A stretch of DNA of 64,000 nucleotides from Aequorivita xiaoshiensis (GTDB taxonomy: Bacteria; Bacteroidota; Bacteroidia; Flavobacteriales; Flavobacteriaceae): contig NZ_JAIRBB010000001.1 of assembly GCF_022008395.1 (NCBI RefSeq), forward strand, positions 62,001 through 126,000. Direction: 5' to 3'. Position 1 is the stretch's first letter, and the number at the start of each line of letters is the position of its first letter. Positions 1 to 8,637 of this stretch are shown here, one piece after another. A program made the translations under genes and the position numbers. The notes under the pieces were generated by a model. It worked only from the letters and a program-made list of their open reading frames with translations, was not told the DNA's origin and made no database searches.

Positions 1-1726
1 ATTAAAACGTAGGAATGTCTTTAAAGGCACAGTTTCTTATTTAATTTTTTCATGGGTTTTACTTCAGGTCATCTCGATTCTTGGCCCTATAATTAACGCT
101 CCTATTTGGTTTGGGAAAATGATTTTGATTATCCTAATCGTTTTACTTCCTGTTTGGATCTGTATCTCCTGGTTTTTTGAAATCACTACAGACGGTATTA
201 AAAAAACTAAAAATGTCCCGAAGGAAAAGTCCATCACACAAAAAACAGGGCAAAAACTCAACACTTTTATTATCGCATTTTTAGCCATAGCAATAATCTT
301 ATTATTTGTAGATAGATTTAGGCTGCGTTCTGAAAATAAAGAAAACGCAATTGCACTCGAGACGAAAGCAGATAAATCGATTGCTGTATTACCATTTTCT
401 GATATGTCGCCAAACCAACAACAAGAGTATTTTGCGGATGGATTGGCTGAAGAAGTGTTAAACTCACTCGCCAAAATAAACGAACTTCAAGTTACGTCAC
501 GCACCTCGGCCTTTTCATTTAAAAACAAAAATATAGACCTGCAGGAAATAGCAAGAACCTTAAATGTTTCTTATATTCTAGAAGGCAGCGTACGCACTCA
601 AGACAGTATAATTAGAGTGAATGTAAATCTTGTTGAAACCGATGGCGATAATAATATTTGGTCGCAGACTTGGGAAAAAGAACTTACAAACATTTTTCAA
701 ATTCAAAATGAAATAGCCGAAGCAGTTGCAGAAAATCTTCAATTGCGAATTTTAGACAATATAATCCCAAGTGTAACAGAATCAAATACTGATGCGTATG
801 CTTTGTTTTTGGAAGGACGTTATATCTATCAAAATAATTACAATGTCGAGTCTTTGCTAAAATCTGAAAGGCTATTAAAACAATCCTTAGCTATAGATTC
901 TACCTACGCAGCAGCATTGATAACATTAGGTAATATTTATCATTCACAAAACAACTACGGAATTATTGATTATGAAACAGGAAAAAAGTTAACCTACGAT
1001 GTAGCCGAAAAAGCCATAAAAGCAGACAGTACCTATGCTGAAATCTATGCATTCATGTCTTTACTTTCCTTAGAGTATGAAAATGATATTGGAAAAGCAG
1101 GAAAACTTGCACAAAAGGCCTTACAATTAGATCCCAATAACGAAACCGCCTTGCACCGAGCTTCTGAAGTCGCACTTTTACGAGGGAATACAGAAGAAGC
1201 CATAGCGATTCACAAAAGAGTAATAAAAATAGATCCTGTAAACGCTTCTAACTATTACAGTTTGGCCAATACTTATTATATGGCTAATAACTTTAAAGAG
1301 GCTGAAAAACATATTGAGGAATCCATTAGACTAAATCCAAATCAAGATGTTGCCTATTCGTTGTATGCATTAATATTAATAAACCAGGAGAAGTATAACC
1401 AGGCCTTAGAGGTGATAAAAAAAGAACCTTTAGTCGGTTTTAGGTTACATACTGAGGCTATAATTTATCATTTTTTAGGTGATCACGAAAAAACTGAGAC
1501 AGCCATAATGAAATTGATTGCTGATCATGAAAAGTCCTGGAGCTATCAAATTGCTGCTACCTATGCAGTGCTTGAAAAAGAAGATAAAATGTACTATTGG
1601 TTGGAAAAAGCACATGCTAATAAAGATCTTGGGCTAATTGAATTACCAAACGAACCTATGTTTGAAGCTTATAGAAACCAAGCTCGATTTAAAGATTTTA
1701 TTAAAAAACTTGGGTATAAGTATTAG
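1..1726 (+). CDS. FlgO-like domain/TPR membrane protein, 5' partial
   Basis: The frame is open from base 2, so the gene begins before the window. The ATG at 119 lies inside a hydrophobic run and is not the true start. The codons before it read RRNVFKGTVSYLIFSW, the usual N-terminal membrane segment of this protein type, so only a few residues are probably missing. Two closely spaced hydrophobic segments are followed by a third (IIAFLAIAIILLF). Next comes a FlgO-like alpha/beta domain beginning KSIAVLPFSDMSP with the motif FADGLAEEVLNSLAKI, and then at least six TPR-like helical pairs to the C-terminus. Proteins of this layout are membrane-anchored scaffolds, and some relatives carry an N-terminal regulatory or cyclase domain. 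No catalytic domain is visible here. The biological role is unknown. Confidence 0.8.
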   Translation, partial: LKRRNVFKGTVSYLIFSWVLLQVISILGPIINAPIWFGKMILIILIVLLPVWICISWFFEITTDGIKKTKNVPKEKSITQKTGQKLNTFIIAFLAIAIILLFVDRFRLRSENKENAIALETKADKSIAVLPFSDMSPNQQQEYFADGLAEEVLNSLAKINELQVTSRTSAFSFKNKNIDLQEIARTLNVSYILEGSVRTQDSIIRVNVNLVETDGDNNIWSQTWEKELTNIFQIQNEIAEAVAENLQLRILDNIIPSVTESNTDAYALFLEGRYIYQNNYNVESLLKSERLLKQSLAIDSTYAAALITLGNIYHSQNNYGIIDYETGKKLTYDVAEKAIKADSTYAEIYAFMSLLSLEYENDIGKAGKLAQKALQLDPNNETALHRASEVALLRGNTEEAIAIHKRVIKIDPVNASNYYSLANTYYMANNFKEAEKHIEESIRLNPNQDVAYSLYALILINQEKYNQALEVIKKEPLVGFRLHTEAIIYHFLGDHEKTETAIMKLIADHEKSWSYQIAATYAVLEKEDKMYYWLEKAHANKDLGLIELPNEPMFEAYRNQARFKDFIKKLGYKY

Positions 1727-1767
1727 GAGCTATTTAGTGCTGGCAAGATGGCCTGCAGCATATCAAA

Positions 1768-1800
1768 AGACCTGATAGGTTTTAGAAACCTGTCAGGTCT
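1768..1800. repeat. 15-bp palindromic repeat, possible terminator
   Basis: Arms 1768-1782 and 1786-1800 (core AGACCTGATAGGTTT and its complement) pair along 15 positions with one G.U wobble and a 3-nt loop. On the minus strand the hairpin is followed by TTTT, so it could terminate transcription coming from the PhnA-like gene. It also lies just after the stop of the plus-strand TPR gene. A related palindrome lies after pdhC at 20301-20327, which suggests a dispersed family. Confidence 0.55.
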
Positions 1801-1977
1801 AAACTCACAAAATGGGTAGATATAAACTATTAGAGTAATCTATGAGTTTACGAGGTTAGTCTAATGCTATTTTATTTTGGGGAAAATGGGGGACAATGAC
1901 CTCTTTTTTATACCTACAATGAGGCCTGCGGCAACACCTTGCAGGATAATAAAAAAACACCTGACAGCTCTAATTGT

Positions 1978-2553
1978 TTATACTTTCTTTACATAGTCTG
2001 TGATAATCACAATCTGCTGTCCATCCACCCTACCTTCAATATATTTTTCGTTTTCACGATCTAGGGAAATTCTTCGTACTGCAGTACCCTGTTTGGCAAC
2101 CATGCTACTTCCCTTAACTTTTAAATCCTTAATTAAGACTACTGAATCTCCTGCTTCTAATACAACTCCATTACTATCACGGTGAATAACGGCATCTGCT
2201 TTTGCTTCTGCAACACCAGCTTTTGCCCATTCCTTTACATCATCTTCCATATACATCATATCCAACAAATCTTGGGGCCAACCTTCAGCTCTTAATCTGT
2301 TAAGCATACGCCACGCCATTACTTGAACTGCTGGCACTGTGCTCCACATACTATCGTTTAAGCATCTCCAGTGATTTGCATCTACTTTTTCTGGATCTTC
2401 AATTTGATTCTTACACGTACTACAGATGTAAACTGAGGCATCGGCTCCACTCATTGGAGAATTAGGCACCTCAAAAACACCGAGGTTTTCTACGTTTCCA
2501 CATAATTCACATTTGTTTTCGCTTCTTTGTTGTAATTCTTTTTCTAGGCTCAT
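1978..2553 (-). CDS. PhnA family zinc-ribbon protein
   Basis: This 191-residue protein has an N-terminal zinc ribbon with Cys pairs at 15/18 (CELC) and 44/47 (CSTC). A compact C-terminal PhnA-type beta domain follows at about residues 120-190 (LEAGDSVVLIKDLKVKG). The family was named from the E. coli phosphonate locus, but the gene is not needed for C-P lyase and its biochemical role is poorly defined. It is longer than E. coli PhnA/YjdM (about 110 residues) because it has a central helical insert. No phosphonate genes are nearby and it appears to be monocistronic. The start is the only good ATG, preceded by an A-rich stretch. The family call is firm and the function is open. Confidence 0.85.
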   Translation of the reverse strand: MSLEKELQQRSENKCELCGNVENLGVFEVPNSPMSGADASVYICSTCKNQIEDPEKVDANHWRCLNDSMWSTVPAVQVMAWRMLNRLRAEGWPQDLLDMMYMEDDVKEWAKAGVAEAKADAVIHRDSNGVVLEAGDSVVLIKDLKVKGSSMVAKQGTAVRRISLDRENEKYIEGRVDGQQIVIITDYVKKV

Positions 2554-2695
2554 AATGTAAAATAATTAAGTCCGTTGCCAAGGCTTTGGAGATTGATGAG
2601 GCAAAGATATATTTTTCGTGAGATTTACCTACCACTAGTTGAATACGTATGACCCAATGAATCCCCATATTAGTCAAAAAGACAAAATTAACTGC

Positions 2696-2737
2696 TCTAC
2701 ACTTGTAGAATTAAAATAATTGTTCTACATTTGTAGA
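2696..2737 (+). promoter_or_regulatory. Twin BlaI-type operators over the blaI-M56 promoter
   Basis: Two perfect palindromes of the form TCTACA-N2-TGTAGA lie at 2696-2709 and 2724-2737, with centres 28 bp apart. They match the TACAnnTGTA core of BlaI/MecI operators. The second includes TACATTTG (2726-2733), a match to the Bacteroidota -7 box TAnnTTTG. A TTG at 2703-2705, inside the first operator, lies 20 nt upstream as a -33 box. A repressor bound here would cover the whole promoter, which predicts autoregulation of the two-gene operon that starts at 2759. Confidence 0.8.
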
Positions 2738-2758
2738 GTTAATTTTAAAATCTCAATA

Positions 2759-3124
2759 ATGACTCTCTCAAACGCTGAAGAACAATTAATGCAACTCCTC
2801 TGGAAAAAGGAGCGTGCTTTTATGAAAGATTTAGTTGAAGCCTATCCTGAGCCAAAACCCGCCACAACTACAGTTGCCACGCTTTTAAAACGCATGCAAG
2901 ACAAGAAATTTGTAGACTATATTCAGCTGGGGCGGTCGCGCGAGTACTTTCCTTTGGTGAAAAAGAAGGATTATTTTTCAAAACACGTAAATGGGTTGAT
3001 TAAGAATTTCTTTAATAATAGTCCCACGCAATTTGCTTCATTTTTTACGGAAGAAACCAATCTCTCCAAAAAAGAGCTGGAAGAATTAAAAACTTTAATC
3101 GATTCTGAAATTAAAAAGAAGTAA
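2759..3124 (+). CDS. BlaI/MecI/CopY family transcriptional repressor
   Basis: This 121-residue winged-helix repressor begins MTLSNAEEQLMQLLW and carries the family pattern TTTVATLLKRMQDKKFV in the recognition-helix region. The C-terminal helices form the dimerisation half, which is cleaved by the partner protease in known systems. An in-frame TTG at 2720 lies inside the operator and would add 13 atypical residues, so the ATG at 2759 is preferred. It is followed after 2 nt by an M56 peptidase gene, the classic repressor/sensor-protease pairing. It probably represses its own operon through the twin palindromes upstream. The inducing signal is unknown, and no beta-lactamase lies next to it. Confidence 0.93.
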   Translation: MTLSNAEEQLMQLLWKKERAFMKDLVEAYPEPKPATTTVATLLKRMQDKKFVDYIQLGRSREYFPLVKKKDYFSKHVNGLIKNFFNNSPTQFASFFTEETNLSKKELEELKTLIDSEIKKK

Positions 3125-3126
3125 TT

Positions 3127-4980
3127 ATGGAACTATTTTTATTAAAATCCGCCACAATTCTCGCCGTACTTTTCGCTTTTTACAAACTGTTTTTAGAAAA
3201 CACTTCCATTCATAATTTTAAGCGCTTTTATTTATGGGGAAGTTTATTGGCTTCGCTTTTAATTCCACTTATCACTTTTACAACTTACGTTGAAGCTTCA
3301 CCGATTATTCCAGTGTCTTCGGAAGCGGCGTCACAAATAAATTTCACTCCAGCCGAACAACCTATCCATAATTGGCCGTTTGTTCTTTGGGTGATTTATA
3401 TGTTGGGGGTTTTGTTTTTCAGTGTGAAATTTTTCAGAAATTTTTTCTGTTTAATTCAAAAAATTAGGAAGAATACGAAGTACAAAAACAACCGTTTCAT
3501 CAATATTCTTTTAAATGAAAAAGTAATTCCACATACATTTTTCAACTATATTTTTCTGAATAAAAGACAATTTGAGAATCACCAAATTCCTGCGGAAGTA
3601 ATGCTTCACGAGGAAACGCACGCACGTCAAAAACACAGTTTGGACGTAATTTTTATTGAACTTTTACAAATTGTATTCTGGTTTAATCCGCTGTTTTATT
3701 TCATAAAAAAAAGTATTAAACTAAACCACGAATTTTTAGCAGACCGTGCCGTTTTAAACGCAGGTGTAGAAACTTCAAATTATCAAAAAATATTATTGGC
3801 GTTTTCATCTCCTGGTAGCTATCGAGATGATTTAACGCCCTCATTAGCACATTCAATCAAATATTTATTAATCAAAAAACGATTTACAATTATGAAAACA
3901 CATACCTCAAAAAGAGCTGTTGCGTGGCGAAGTATTTTATTGCTACCGTTGCTATCTATACTAATTTATGGGTTTAGCACAAAAGAAGTATTAATAGAAC
4001 AAGTTGATAACACCGGTGTTTTTGCAAGCGACACCATTGAAGATATTAGGGTTGTAATTGATCAAAACTCAAAATTAACTTTAAACGGAATTCCAGTTAA
4101 ACTTGAAAACCTCAAGACTGAAATCAACAAACGAAATACACATTTAACAGCTGAGCAAAAGCAAAAATATATTTCTGGCAATGTGGGATTTTATACCGAT
4201 AAGGATAAAAATTTAGCTGAAAAAATAATAGAAATCTTCTATGCTAGTAATATTAGAAAACTAAGCATGTCTCACTTAAAAAATATGGAAGATGCTAATT
4301 TAGACACGAATTTTATAGTTAATTCCTACGCAGGAAAAACGATTGAAGAAGCCGAAGTTTTACACAAAGTATATTTAAAAGATCTTAAAAAAAGTAAAGC
4401 TGTAAGAGCTAATGTGAAAAATGATAAAAACAATCCGTGGTCAATTCAAGTTAGAGAACCTTTTGAAAGAGACGTAAACACTGGCAAAATTATTCAACAA
4501 AAAGCCACCGAAGCAGAACTCGCCGAATACAACAAACTCGCAATAAAATGCAACGCAGTAACTATTGAAAAACGCATCATTACAAAGAAGGATTTAGAAC
4601 GTTTGGAAACTATCTACCGCAAAATGAGCGATGCACAAAAGGCCAAGGCGCAACCTTTTCCCGAATGTATTCCGCCACCACCTCCGCCACCGCCAGCTCC
4701 AAAAGTAAAGAAAGGTGAGAAAAGCGATATTCCGCCACCGCCTCCCACCCCTAAAGCACCTTCAATAGAAAATGGAAATTTATATACAGCAGTTCAAGCT
4801 CCGCCACCACCAAATTCGAATACTGCAGAATACATAAAAGAGCTCGCTAAAAAAGGTGCTACTTTCTATATAGGCCCACATAAGTACAGCGCCGATGAAG
4901 CCATTGAATTAGTTACAAAAAACAACGAAGCAACTATAGATGTAAGTAATTATCCAAAAGTTATTTTAGGTGGATGCTAA
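3127..4980 (+). CDS. M56 family membrane metallopeptidase (BlaR1-like, no penicillin-binding domain)
   Basis: This 617-residue protein has three or four N-terminal membrane segments (about 5-20, 35-53 and 85-105). The cytoplasmic zinc-protease motif HEETH (161-165) is followed by the distal Glu in NHEFLAD (202). Another membrane helix lies at about 265-283. The outer part lacks the transpeptidase-like sensor of BlaR1/MecR1. At about 305-385 it has a segment resembling the ExbD/TolR periplasmic fold (IRVVIDQNSKLTLNGIPV, later AEKIIEIFYASNIRKLS). A Pro-rich linker (runs of eight and five prolines) and a short C-terminal module ending ILGGC follow. The start is 2 nt after the blaI stop, so the two genes are coupled. 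By family logic it senses an envelope signal and cleaves the repressor. The signal is unknown. Confidence 0.88.
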   Translation: MELFLLKSATILAVLFAFYKLFLENTSIHNFKRFYLWGSLLASLLIPLITFTTYVEASPIIPVSSEAASQINFTPAEQPIHNWPFVLWVIYMLGVLFFSVKFFRNFFCLIQKIRKNTKYKNNRFINILLNEKVIPHTFFNYIFLNKRQFENHQIPAEVMLHEETHARQKHSLDVIFIELLQIVFWFNPLFYFIKKSIKLNHEFLADRAVLNAGVETSNYQKILLAFSSPGSYRDDLTPSLAHSIKYLLIKKRFTIMKTHTSKRAVAWRSILLLPLLSILIYGFSTKEVLIEQVDNTGVFASDTIEDIRVVIDQNSKLTLNGIPVKLENLKTEINKRNTHLTAEQKQKYISGNVGFYTDKDKNLAEKIIEIFYASNIRKLSMSHLKNMEDANLDTNFIVNSYAGKTIEEAEVLHKVYLKDLKKSKAVRANVKNDKNNPWSIQVREPFERDVNTGKIIQQKATEAELAEYNKLAIKCNAVTIEKRIITKKDLERLETIYRKMSDAQKAKAQPFPECIPPPPPPPPAPKVKKGEKSDIPPPPPTPKAPSIENGNLYTAVQAPPPPNSNTAEYIKELAKKGATFYIGPHKYSADEAIELVTKNNEATIDVSNYPKVILGGC

Positions 4981-4985
4981 ATTAA

Positions 4986-5065
4986 CTGTCTGGTCGAGTC
5001 TTTCGGCTACGCTCAAGATAAACTAAAGTCGAAACCCCATAGTTCTCGACTGCGCTCGAACAGAC
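4986..5065. repeat. Dispersed inverted-repeat element
   Basis: GTCTGGTCGAG at 4988-4998 pairs with CTCGAACAGAC at 5055-5065 with one mismatch. The inner part includes CTCGACTGCGCTCGA, a GC-richer motif that stands out from the AT-rich flanks. The 13-mer CTGTCTGGTCGAG recurs in inverse orientation at 59247-59259. This looks like an interspersed, non-coding repeat between convergent genes. It is not an insertion sequence, because no transposase or target duplication is visible. Confidence 0.5.
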
Positions 5066-5069
5066 ATAA

Positions 5070-5100
5070 AAAAAGCCTCTAAATTTTAGAGGCTTTTTTA
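5070..5100. terminator. Bidirectional intrinsic terminator
   Basis: AGCCTCTAAA (5074-5083) pairs perfectly with TTTAGAGGCT (5085-5094). The hairpin is flanked by an A-run on the left and a T-run on the right. It sits between the convergent M56 and M1 peptidase genes and can stop transcription from both sides. Confidence 0.88.
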
Positions 5101-5112
5101 TGGTTAAACGGA

Positions 5113-7047
5113 TTACAACTTATTCCAAGTATCATTTAATATATTGATATCAGGTATCATTTTGTTTGGGTCTTGAACAACGCGTTTTACCTGCTTATCT
5201 GTTTTAAGTAGGTGACTCCAAACATTACCTCGATGCCAAATTTCAACAGGAAGCTTGATGGTTTCTTTAGTATCATCATTATAAGTTACTAGCAATTCCA
5301 CTGGCATTGGCATATCACCGTTGTTTTCAACAGTAATTAAATAGTTTCCTTGGTAAGGCTCTACCGACAATATTCCCAAATCTATATTTCCATTTCCAAA
5401 GAACCACCCTTTCCAAAACCAAGATAAATCCTCACCTACAGCATTTTCAATATGATTAAAGAAGTCGTTAGGCTGCGGATGCTTATATGCCCAATGACGA
5501 ATATAACTCTTAAAAGCATAGTCGAATCGCTCTTCACCCAAAATGTATTCTCTAAGCATGTAAAGTCCAGCAGCTGGCTTATAATACGCTGTATAGGCTA
5601 AGTTTCGTGCATTAGCAATATCTGGATAAGTGTCAATTCCTTCGCGATTTCCATAGGTTAGGTATTGAACCAAATCACGCGGTTTGTCTGTTCTTGTTGG
5701 ATATTCCCCATTATTAAAGGCAGCTGTACTGTAGTGATTGATAAAAATATTTAAGCCTTCGTCCATCCACGGATAACGACGTTCGTTATTACCAACAATC
5801 ATTGGGAACCAGTTGTGTCCAAATTCGTGATCAGTTACACCCCAAAGTGATGCTCCTCCTCTTTGGTACCCACAAAAACTAACTCCTGGATACTCCATTC
5901 CACCTACACTAGTTGCTACATTAATCGCATTGTGATATGGATAAGGATAATAAGTATTAGAGTGAAACTCTACAGAAGCCTTAGTATATTCGGTAGAGCG
6001 GCCCCAAGCGTGTTCGCCATCGCTTTCTTTAGGATAAACAGATTGAGCCAACCCAACTTTTCCATTTCCTAGATTCATTTTTGCTGCATCCCAAATAAAA
6101 GCTCTAGAGGAAGCCCATGCTACATCGCGTGTATTTTCCATTTTAAAATGCCAAGTTAGCGTGCCTTTCTTTTTAGCTTGAGCTACCGATTTCCCAACTT
6201 CATCTGGTTTAATAATGTAAACTGTTTTATCACTTTTCTCAGCTTTTGCTAAACGCTCTTGTTGAATTTGTGTAAGTACTTCATTTGGATTTTGTAGTAT
6301 TCCTGAACATACAACTGTTTGATCTGCAGCAGCGGTAATCTTTACATCAAAATCTCCATATTCGCAATAGAATTCTCCTGCTCCCAAATACGGATCTGTA
6401 TTCCAACCTACCACATCGTCAAAAACTGCTACACGCGGATACCATTGTGCAATGGCATATACAGTTCCGTCTTTAGCTTCAAACCTGCCCATACGGTCCA
6501 TTCCTTCAACAGGAATCTTGTATTCAAAATTCATTTTTATCTCAACCTGTCCTCCATTAGCTGCAAGAGGCTCATCTAAGAAAACTTGCATTCTCGTATC
6601 TGAAATTAGGTATTTAGAAGAAGTTCCTGTTTTCGTTTTAGCTGAAAAATTTGAAAGTTTATAGCCACCTTCAACGTCTCCACTATAACGCCCTCCTTCA
6701 AGAGGGGAAGTTAAAGTACCACGCGAAGTTTCTGTGAAACGATTTTGCTCTAGGTATAACCAAATAAAATCTAGCTCTTCAGGACTATTGTTGGTGTATT
6801 GAATAGCAACATTCCCTTTAACCATGTGATTTTTCTCGTCTAAAGTTACATCAAGCTGATAATCGGCTGAGTTTTGCCAATATTTCGGACCTGGTTTTCC
6901 CGAAGCTGTGCGATATTCATTTCCCTGTCTATAAGTGAAATTATCGAAAAGATTTTGATTGTTTGGGTTTACATCTTGTGCATATAGGGTAAAATGCACA
7001 ACGGAAAAAAGCAGCATAATCCATAAACTGCTATTGAAATACTTCAT
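5113..7047 (-). CDS. M1 family metallopeptidase (aminopeptidase N-like), secreted
   Basis: This 644-residue exported peptidase starts at the ATG at 7047. A TTG three codons upstream is unlikely. The first 24 residues form a signal peptide ending in LYAQ. The M1 landmarks are in order: GGMEYP substrate-binding motif (about 381), zinc motif HEFGHNW (about 404-410) and the downstream zinc ligand in WMDEGLN (about 427). An N-terminal beta domain precedes the catalytic domain. The protein is shorter than E. coli PepN (870) because it lacks the large C-terminal helical domain, as do many Bacteroidota relatives. It probably trims peptides in the periplasm or at the cell surface for nutrient uptake. 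It stands alone, and no type IX sorting tail is visible. Confidence 0.92.
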   Translation of the reverse strand: MKYFNSSLWIMLLFSVVHFTLYAQDVNPNNQNLFDNFTYRQGNEYRTASGKPGPKYWQNSADYQLDVTLDEKNHMVKGNVAIQYTNNSPEELDFIWLYLEQNRFTETSRGTLTSPLEGGRYSGDVEGGYKLSNFSAKTKTGTSSKYLISDTRMQVFLDEPLAANGGQVEIKMNFEYKIPVEGMDRMGRFEAKDGTVYAIAQWYPRVAVFDDVVGWNTDPYLGAGEFYCEYGDFDVKITAAADQTVVCSGILQNPNEVLTQIQQERLAKAEKSDKTVYIIKPDEVGKSVAQAKKKGTLTWHFKMENTRDVAWASSRAFIWDAAKMNLGNGKVGLAQSVYPKESDGEHAWGRSTEYTKASVEFHSNTYYPYPYHNAINVATSVGGMEYPGVSFCGYQRGGASLWGVTDHEFGHNWFPMIVGNNERRYPWMDEGLNIFINHYSTAAFNNGEYPTRTDKPRDLVQYLTYGNREGIDTYPDIANARNLAYTAYYKPAAGLYMLREYILGEERFDYAFKSYIRHWAYKHPQPNDFFNHIENAVGEDLSWFWKGWFFGNGNIDLGILSVEPYQGNYLITVENNGDMPMPVELLVTYNDDTKETIKLPVEIWHRGNVWSHLLKTDKQVKRVVQDPNKMIPDINILNDTWNKL

Positions 7048-7262
7048 ATTATTCAATTTTTATAAGTCAACTAGCGAAGATAATGAAATGTGATTTGATT
7101 ACAACTAAATTATATTATTGTCCTAGACCTACGCAGCAACGGGAGTAAGGAACGTAGATTTCTTTCTATTCAGATTAGCAACGATTTTTGCATAATCTTA
7201 GAATCCCACAACTTTTTGACTTGATCCGTTTGCGAGTATAATATATAGACAAAATATTCCAT

Positions 7263-7290
7263 AAAAAAAGCCGAAGTATACACTTCGGCT
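7263..7290 (-). terminator. Intrinsic terminator of tRNA-Val
   Basis: A 9-bp perfect stem (7269-7277 with 7282-7290, core AGCCGAAGT) is followed on the minus strand by a run of T. It begins 12 nt after the tRNA 3' end and so ends the tRNA-Val transcript. Confidence 0.85.
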
Positions 7291-7302
7291 TTTGAAAGTT
7301 AG

Positions 7303-7377
7303 TGGGCGATGAGGGGTTCGAACCCCCGACCCCCTCGGTGTAAACGAGGTGCTCTGAACCAGCTGAGCTAATCGCCC
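7303..7377 (-). tRNA. tRNA-Val (anticodon TAC)
   Basis: The minus strand folds as a complete 75-nt cloverleaf. The acceptor GGGCGAT pairs with ATCGCCC. The D-arm contains AGCTCAGCTGGT. The anticodon stem CCTCG/CGAGG encloses the loop TTTACAC with anticodon TAC (valine, codons GTA/GTG). The T-arm reads GGGGGTTCGAACCCCC-like. The discriminator base is A. CCA is not encoded and must be added enzymatically, as usual in this phylum. Confidence 0.96.
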
Positions 7378-7465
7378 TTTCACTTAGCGGTTGCAAATAT
7401 AGGTTACTTTTTAATACCAACAAACATTTTTTAAAAAAAAATTCAAATTCTATAAAAATTAAATC

Positions 7466-7495
7466 TTGTGAGAGGGTTTTTATGGTTTATCTTTG
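7466..7495 (+). promoter_or_regulatory. Bacteroidota-type promoter of the yitT-like gene
   Basis: TTG (7466-7468), a 19-nt spacer and TATCTTTG (7488-7495) match the -33/-7 consensus exactly. The predicted transcript starts near 7500, about 25 nt before the TTG start codon at 7525, and this supports that otherwise weak start. Confidence 0.7.
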
Positions 7496-7524
7496 AAATC
7501 GATTAACCATAAAAAAACTACTTT

Positions 7525-8505
7525 TTGATTCCATTCATCAAAAAAATTATCATATCGGTTGTAAAAAGACAAAACCAACGACCAAAAAATGCAAAAAACG
7601 AATCGTCTTTTGACAAAAGTGTAAGAAACCTTGAAGTAGAAGTTAAACACGAAATTTATGAATTTTTCTACCTTCTACTTGGAGTTTTAGCTGCTTCATT
7701 TGGACTTAGAGGATTTTTAATGCCAAATAGTTTTATAGACGGAGGTATTACAGGGATTTCGCTTATGGTAAATGAGCTTACAAACATTTCACTACCCTTA
7801 TTACTCGTTTGTTTTAACCTCCCTTTTTTAATAATGGCCTATTTTACTGTAGGAAAAAGCTTTGCTGTAAAGAGTGTAATGGGAATTACCTTTTTAGCAA
7901 TAGCTGTTGCTCTAATTCCATTTCCACAAATAACAGATGATAAGATTTTAATTGCCTCATTCGGAGGTCTCTTTTTAGGACTCGGAATCGGTTTGGCCAT
8001 CCGTGGTGGGGCGATTATAGACGGCACAGAGGTTCTTGCTATTTATATAAGCCGCCAAACGAACTTAACTGTTGGTAACGTTATACTACTATTTAACGTA
8101 ATCATTTTTATAAATGCTGCCTATTTCCTTTCTACCGAAATTGCTCTTTATGCTATTCTCACCTATTTCGCAGCTTCAAAAACTGTAGATTTTGTGATAG
8201 ACGGTATTGAAGAGTTTATGGGAATAACCATTATTTCAGATTATAGTGATGAAATTCGACTTGCTATTATTCAAAAAATGGGACGAGGTTGTACCTTATT
8301 TAAAGCCGAAAAAGGTTACTCACAAAACGGAGAAGTGCGCAAACCTGTAGATGTAGTATACACAGTTATAACTAGATTAGAGATGACAAAACTAAAAACT
8401 GAAGTAGAAAAAATTGACAGCAATGCCTTTATAATTATGACTTCCATTAAAGACGCCAAAGGCGGAATGATTAAAAAGAAGCCAATTAAAAAATTCGACA
8501 AATAG
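7525..8505 (+). CDS. YitT family membrane protein (DUF161/DUF2179)
   Basis: This 326-residue integral membrane protein has an N-terminal basic segment, then five or six hydrophobic helices between about residues 50 and 215. They include the family-typical GLRGFLMPNSFIDGGITGIS and GLAIRGGAIIDGTE. A C-terminal soluble DUF2179 domain (about 230-310) contains GRGCTLFKAEKGYS. The family is widespread and its transport function is unproven. The start codon is TTG at 7525. The first in-frame ATG lies inside the first membrane helix, and the promoter at 7466-7495 fits the TTG start. The gene is monocistronic between tRNA-Val and the convergent murF. Confidence 0.9.
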   Translation: MIPFIKKIIISVVKRQNQRPKNAKNESSFDKSVRNLEVEVKHEIYEFFYLLLGVLAASFGLRGFLMPNSFIDGGITGISLMVNELTNISLPLLLVCFNLPFLIMAYFTVGKSFAVKSVMGITFLAIAVALIPFPQITDDKILIASFGGLFLGLGIGLAIRGGAIIDGTEVLAIYISRQTNLTVGNVILLFNVIIFINAAYFLSTEIALYAILTYFAASKTVDFVIDGIEEFMGITIISDYSDEIRLAIIQKMGRGCTLFKAEKGYSQNGEVRKPVDVVYTVITRLEMTKLKTEVEKIDSNAFIIMTSIKDAKGGMIKKKPIKKFDK

Positions 8506-8637
8506 ATTTATATTTATATAATTTCGGCTAACCACTAAAAGCTGATTCTTCTCAAGTAAAGTTGAATGCCAAAAACACTAATCATCTCTGGAAGTCAGCT
8601 GCAATGCATCAGTAACGATGAAGTAATTTCACCTCAA

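Noticed and set aside
64-474. 136-residue frame opposite the left-edge TPR gene
   Set aside because: It lies wholly within a well-supported membrane/FlgO gene on the other strand and has a low-complexity, unnatural composition.
4660-4760. CCNCCN repeat as a microsatellite
   Set aside because: It encodes the Pro-rich linker of the M56 protein in frame and is common in such linkers.
2759-4980. Beta-lactam resistance reading of the BlaI/M56 pair
   Set aside because: The protease has no penicillin-binding domain and no beta-lactamase or penicillin-binding protein gene is adjacent.
6319-6664. Plus-strand frames inside the M1 peptidase gene
   Set aside because: Shadow frames; the minus-strand gene has all M1 motifs.
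7175-7423. Open frames across tRNA-Val on the minus strand
   Set aside because: Their middle part is the translated tRNA itself (SGVRTP/GGSNPSSP-like), the typical false frame over a tRNA gene. No start signals or conservation evidence.
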